Shown here: piece after piece, positions 50,001-56,000 of the stretch | Numbering within the stretch: the first letter of the stretch is position 1 | Layout: each line of letters opens with the position of its first letter | NCBI RefSeq assembly: GCF_029931775.1 | Contig: NC_079326.1 | Location: 4,246,604-4,310,603, forward strand | Direction of reading: 5' to 3' | DNA: 64,000 bases | Source: Euleptes europaea | Lineage: Eukaryota; Chordata; Lepidosauria; Squamata; Sphaerodactylidae | Made by a program: the position numbers and the translations under genes | The notes under the pieces: generated by a model | What the model was told of the DNA's origin: nothing | What the model saw: only the letters and a program-made list of their open reading frames with translations | Databases searched by the model: none

Positions 50001-53000
50001 AAGGAATGGTGCAGCTTGGGAGTCTTCGGTGCTAACACAGTTCTGCTCTCTGAAGCCATTAGGGAGCCGCTGGGCCCAGTGTCATCTGACGCCCCCGTTG
50101 AAGCATCAGGACCAAGCAATAATGCCCTAACTTGGTATCATGGTAAATTCCATTCACTACCATCCCAGAAAAAAACACCACTGTGTTGCACCTTTCTATC
50201 ATTCCTAGCAGGGATGGTATATCTTTAATGTTGATTTAATCTCAAGCTGAGCTGAAAACATTCCATTGACTGCAGATATTCACGTGAACATGCTTAGAAT
50301 GTGGGCTTATATTTCCATACTTACAGATCCAGAATACATCTGGATGGATCTCAGGCGTGTTACCCAAAAAAATAGAAGTAGGTTATGGATCAAAACATTC
50401 ACAAATGATGTGAAAATGCATTTTGAAAATTTATTTTTGTTACTTCCTCCCATGCAGAAAGGGAATCCCGAGAACATGAGGAGCCAACCACATCAGAGAT
50501 GGCAGAGGAGACCTACTCATCTAAAATGTACAGGAGCAAGTCCCATGGGCGCCTCTCTGATCTGAAGGTTGAAGCCCTGAAGAAGGATCGCAGGAAGAAG
50601 CTAACTTTATCCAAGTTTGTTGGTGGGGCAGAAAACACAGCACACCCTCGGGCTACCGCCCCTGAGCTGAGACCAGAATTTGAACTGGTAAGTTGGCTCT
50701 TCTCAGCGCTAAACAGTAGGTTGCCTTCTTTCCCATCAGTCCCTGGTGCCCTCTCATGTGTTTTTGTCTTCTTCCCCCTTGATCATTGTCATGCCACTGA
50801 AAGTTACAGAATGAGGGGAGGAGAAGAGTATGCACTGTTACATGACTTGCAGGCAGTACCCATATCACAACTGCTTTAAACCCGTCTTCATGGTGATGGT
50901 TGGCATGTAGAAATCTCCTTGCATTTAGCAGCTCACCAAGTTCCTCCACGCCACTACAAGTAGTCAAAATACCAGCTGGAAGGGGGAGGGACTGCCTCAT
51001 TGCATGGTATACAGAAGGCCCTCTGCATGGTGACTTACAGGGTCCTCCACATGGTGTGAATTAGTTCTGAGTATATGTCTACACAGATTTAAATAAGCTT
51101 AAATGTGATTTTCTTGCCCTAAGAAACTGTATTGTTCTTTGAGACTAGGGATTTTGAACAGAATTCTCAGCAACTGTAATAGTTATTAGGAGTCTTTGGT
51201 GAAGGGGAGTCATGACAGATAAACCAGTGAAATAAGCCAGTACATGTCTGTAGGGTGTACTTGTCCATAGATAAGTGCAACTCATACAATCAGAACAAAA
51301 GAAAATAAACTAGAAAGATTGCTTTATAGGAGCGTGTTCATCTGTTGGTACTCCTGGGATAGATGGCTGAATAACATCTTCTAGACTGTGAAGGCTTTGC
51401 ATCTGTGTAAATGAGTGCAGACCCATAATCCAAAATCAGGTTTACACTGGAGACAATGCTATGATGGCCAAAAGTCTCTCACACTTAGTAGTGCTAGTTT
51501 GAGTGACCAGGTATTGACATAGCCAGACATGTGAATAAATGATTTTTTTATTATGGCAATAGCCAGATAAACTATAAACCTTATCAGTTAAAATCGATTA
51601 CATTATTAGATAATTAAATTAAAATCTCTCTACAAAATACTGATAAAGTATCAATTAAAAATCACCATATTCACAAGGCATATAACGATTAAAATCAATT
51701 AAAATCACTAATATTCTTCTCCAAACAAATTTTAATAGCTACAGAGCAATACTTGGCTACTTGCAAGGATCGTTGAGAATTTAATTTTCTCTTCCTCTGA
51801 ACTAGTCTCCATCATGTCAATAAGAGGTAGAATTAGTTTCTGATGAATTCCCTCATTAAAAATCCATCTAAATAGAACATGACTAGTGCTTTCCATTTCA
51901 CCTGATCCACAAGGACATGCCCACTCAGATCTTGCTAACTTCTTGTACTTTCCCTCCAGAATTGCTGAGGGCAAGGCTGACCCTCTAGCCAGGGTTAAAG
52001 CCAGACATGTGAAAGTGAAGCTAAACATGGCCCATTAGTCATATATTATGGCTTGGCTGGTGCATCACAAACTCCACTATTCTGGGAACAGGCAGGAGCA
52101 AAGGAGGTTTATTGAGCCCTCAGTGGTTACCACAATGGGCGACGGATTATATATGGTAGTCAGAAAGAAGAAGGATTCAATAAACCAAAGGACAAAGATG
52201 GTGCACAGTGCTTTGTTGTAAGACGAAGCCTCAATCTTATACTGTATATAGATATATTGTATTTTAAATCATGAAGATTGTCGTTTTTTCTGCTTCTTTC
52301 AGTTGCTGGTATCGTTTATTGTTATTTTTATTGTTGCTCTCCATTAAATTTTTTAAATTAAAAAAAAAATAAGACGAAGCCTCAAGTGAAAAACTCAGAA
52401 GTCGTTCTGAACTTTCAGGAGCATTTCTGAACTAGTCTGTCCGGGAATGTCATGAGAGCCCCACCATAAAGTTTTTATTTAGAAAAATTATATGCTGCCT
52501 CGCCAGACCTGCTTGAGGCAGCACGCAACAATAAGACAAACTGAAGCAGACAGTAAAAACAACAAAAACAAGTAGTAACAATAAAAACAGCAATAAAAGA
52601 AACATCAATAAAAAAGCTAATAGAAACGGCCAATAAAAGCATCCCAGTACATAAAAGCTCATAAAGCAAAGCATTCTAAAATGGTATGGATAAGACAGTC
52701 CCCAGGCTAGGAATAGACCCATAAAACATCTATAAAGTATCGTTCTGCCCACTTACCTTGAAGAAGGCCTAAAGAAGCAGTCCTAGAGATGCACAGATGA
52801 AAGCTGATGTCCTCTGCCCGTTATACTAATCTTAAAGGTAAAGGTCCTTTGTGCAAGCACCAGGTCATTCTTGACCCATGGGGTGACGTCACATCCCGAC
52901 ATTTTCTAGGCAGACTTTGTTTTATGGGGTGGTTTGCCAGTGCCTTCCCCAGTCATCTTCCCTTTCCCCCCAGCAAGCTGGGTACTCATTTGACCGACCT

Positions 53001-56000
53001 CAGAAGGATGGAAGGCTGAGTCAACCTTGAGCTGGGTACCTGAAACTGATTTCCGTCGGGATCGAACTCAGGTCGTGAGCAGAGCTTTGGACTGCATTAC
53101 TGCAGCTTAACACTCTGTGCCACGGGGCTCCTACTAATCTTACAATTGAAATATCTTGGCTTATATAGAACAGAGACATTTTGCATGTCATGGTGATAGG
53201 AAGACTACCAATATTTTAACATTTCTTCACAGGTCTGAAACATGACTGCTTCTTCCCTGTCATGTGACTAACTGTGAGAAATTTTAGAAATTTCTCAGGC
53301 TAGGCGCACTTTACTGTCTCAGGTAAATCAGGACATTCCCAGTTGGCTGTGCCCTGCTCAATAGTATATTAACATTCTGCTTCACCTGACCTTATTGGGA
53401 AGTTTGTCTTTCATCTTACTCATTACAGGTTCTCTGGGTACCATCTGCTTACATTACCTGTCTGGTTTTCTCTCTTCTCTCTTTCTGCTCCTTATTTTCA
53501 GGGCCCTTGCCGTAGACAGATGGAGGCATCCCTGCAGGAGCTTAAATCTAGCCAGCGAATGATCCCCCGGGCTGTCCACCTTCCCAACTGTGACAGGAAA
53601 GGATTCTACAAAAGGAAACAGGTATAAGCTGCTTCTCAAATCAAGATATACATGACCATCTGAGGGCAAGTAATTGGGGAGTCTTTTCTTTCATTAACTT
53701 AGGAATTAATGAGCCCAGCCATCTAGGCTTACCAGATCTCGTAGATCCACCAGCTGGAGCCTTTTTTTGGCGTGTGATATGCATGCACGCCTGGTGCAAT
53801 GTGCCCACGCACCTGGCACGATGCGTGCATGCGGCGCAACATGCCTACGTTAGCGCTGTTGGGGGGAAAACAGGAAAATTTGGATTCGGCAAAATTCGTC
53901 CCGTTTTTATTCGGGAAATGCCAAATTCCGAACTCCCCCTATTCGGATTCGTGGAATTCGTCTTAGAATTTTGCGTTCCCAAATAAATTCAGCCGAATAA
54001 AGCTGGCAGTGGGGATCCCTTTAAAGAGCTACCCGCCCACCTTCTCGGGAGCCCGGAGAAGGCGGACAGGTGGCTCTTTAAACAGATCCGCGCTACCAAG
54101 ACCCACCAGCCCGCCTTCTCGGGGCTCCCAGGAAAGCGGGCAGGTGGCTCTTTAAACTGATTCGTGCTGCCAAGGCTGGCAGGGCGGATCAACTTAAAGA
54201 GCCACATATCCTCCTTCTCAGGGCTCCCGAGAACGGGGACGGGTGGGTCTTTAAACTGATCCGTGCTGCCAGCCTTGGCAGCACGGATCAGTTTAAAGAG
54301 CCAACCCCCCCTTCTCAGGGCTCCCGAGAAGGGGGGCAGGTGGGTCTTTAAACTGATCCGTGCTGCCAGCTTTGATAGCACGAATCAGTTTAAACAGCCA
54401 CCCGCCCACTTTCCTGGTAGCCCCGAAAAGGCTGGCAGTTGGGGGGCTTTAAACTGCTCCGCGGAGATTGGGGGGGAGATTGGGGGGAAGGGAAGGCGAT
54501 CCCAGGGCCAGAATCGCCCGGGGGATTGGGGGGGAGATTGAGGGGGAAAGGGAAGGCAATCCTGTTGCGCGCTGGGTTGAGCTCTAGAGAGCTCTTTAAA
54601 GGTGGGAAAAGACAGGTTCGGCTCCATCCGAACCGCAAAACCACCAAACCAGGGGAAGTTTGGCGATTTTGCGGTTCGGATGGAACCGAATTGACAGCCC
54701 TAGCCTACGTCACTTCCGATTTTACCCAGAAGCGATGTGGACGCTCTATCATTCTCTGCCAAAATTCTGTGGTTTCCATAGAGTTTCGGCGGAGGCTGCT
54801 AGAGCATCCACATCACTTCTGGGTAAAACAGAAAAGGACGTGGACGCGTCACGCGGGCACATGCACGCATTGTCCACCAGCCCTCAGGTGGTCAGCGGGC
54901 AGCCTGGTGGATTAGGGGGATTTTACCCGACACCACCGGGCACTTGGCAACCCTACAGCCATCTAATAGTTATTTGTTGATCAAACTTAAATAAAGACTG
55001 GCTTCTATCCTACTACTCTGCTCAGCAAAGCTGGAAAGCCTCTTCTAGTCTAAGAAATCTTCTGCTGATGGAAGAGCCACTTCCATTACAGGAAGGCCCT
55101 AAAACTGGAGGAAGGCTTCAGACACAACCAAGCGGCCTGTGCTTTTGTTGTACTTGTCTAGAGGGCTTTAAAATAAGACTATATGACCCATACAACACTA
55201 TGAAGCAACCAGGTATGGTGTTCGGAGCATATTCTGTGATTTTATAACAAGTCTGATTTTATAACAGTCTTGCCACAAGTGCGGAAAAGCAACAGTGCTC
55301 ACAATGGTCCAAGTTCTTTAAGAATTTTAAATTTATACAAGTGGATTTTAGGGTATAAAGTGTTTTACGGTGGTAGGGTGTCTCTAGAAACAGCCAAGAT
55401 CATTTTAGGAGTGTGACGTATGAACAATCCCACAATTTGAGGTCCTCCAGCCATTTTCTCGGAAGTAATCCCACAGGAAATCCCTTTAGAGACAATAGAA
55501 TTACTCTGAGGTCGAAAACGCATGGCTGTTTTGTCTTGTGATTCTCCTGCGAATGTAGCAAATCTCTGTTGTCATAACGCATGGTCGTCTACTGCCTGCG
55601 GGTCCAACCCACTTCTGTTGTGAAACTTCCCCTGGTTTTCCAATCCCAGTTTTGTCCCAAAAGTAAATAAAGAATCACGGCAATTGCGAGTGCTTGCTGG
55701 TGCGTGTGGCGTGTGGGTTGACTCCTCTTCTTGACGGTATGTCGGTATACCAATTAATTGGATTGGTGGGCGGGTGGTGCTTCAGTTTTTGAGAAAACAC
55801 AGCAGTTACAAGAAACACAGAGGTGGAGTAGTGTGGCTGGGAGCTTTGCCATTGCTCCCCTATACACTCTCTCACACACACATACACCCCTCTACTGCAG
55901 CTAGCTCTGTTGCAAAGGGGCACACAATGCGGGTAGGAATGAGAGTAGGGTCCCTCCCCCCCCCACCAAGAACAAAGAGGCAGCCCTCCTCCAAGGTCTT

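Larger units (their letters stand above)
53724..54955 (+). mobile_element. Outer hAT element in intron 3, exact 8-bp duplication
   Basis: Its ends are TAGGCTTACCAGATC and CACTTGGCAACCCTA. CAGCCATC lies exactly at 53716-53723 and 54956-54963. After the inner element is removed, its core is a palindrome (ACCCAGAAGCGATGTGG... facing ...CCACATCACTTCTGGGT) shared with 31748-31880. The ends are related to the TAGGGTTGCCA MITEs. Confidence 0.9.

Noticed and set aside
54005-54460. CRISPR-like array
   Set aside because: Repeats are ~95-100 bp, palindromic, lack unique spacers and lie inside a hAT element in a vertebrate genome.
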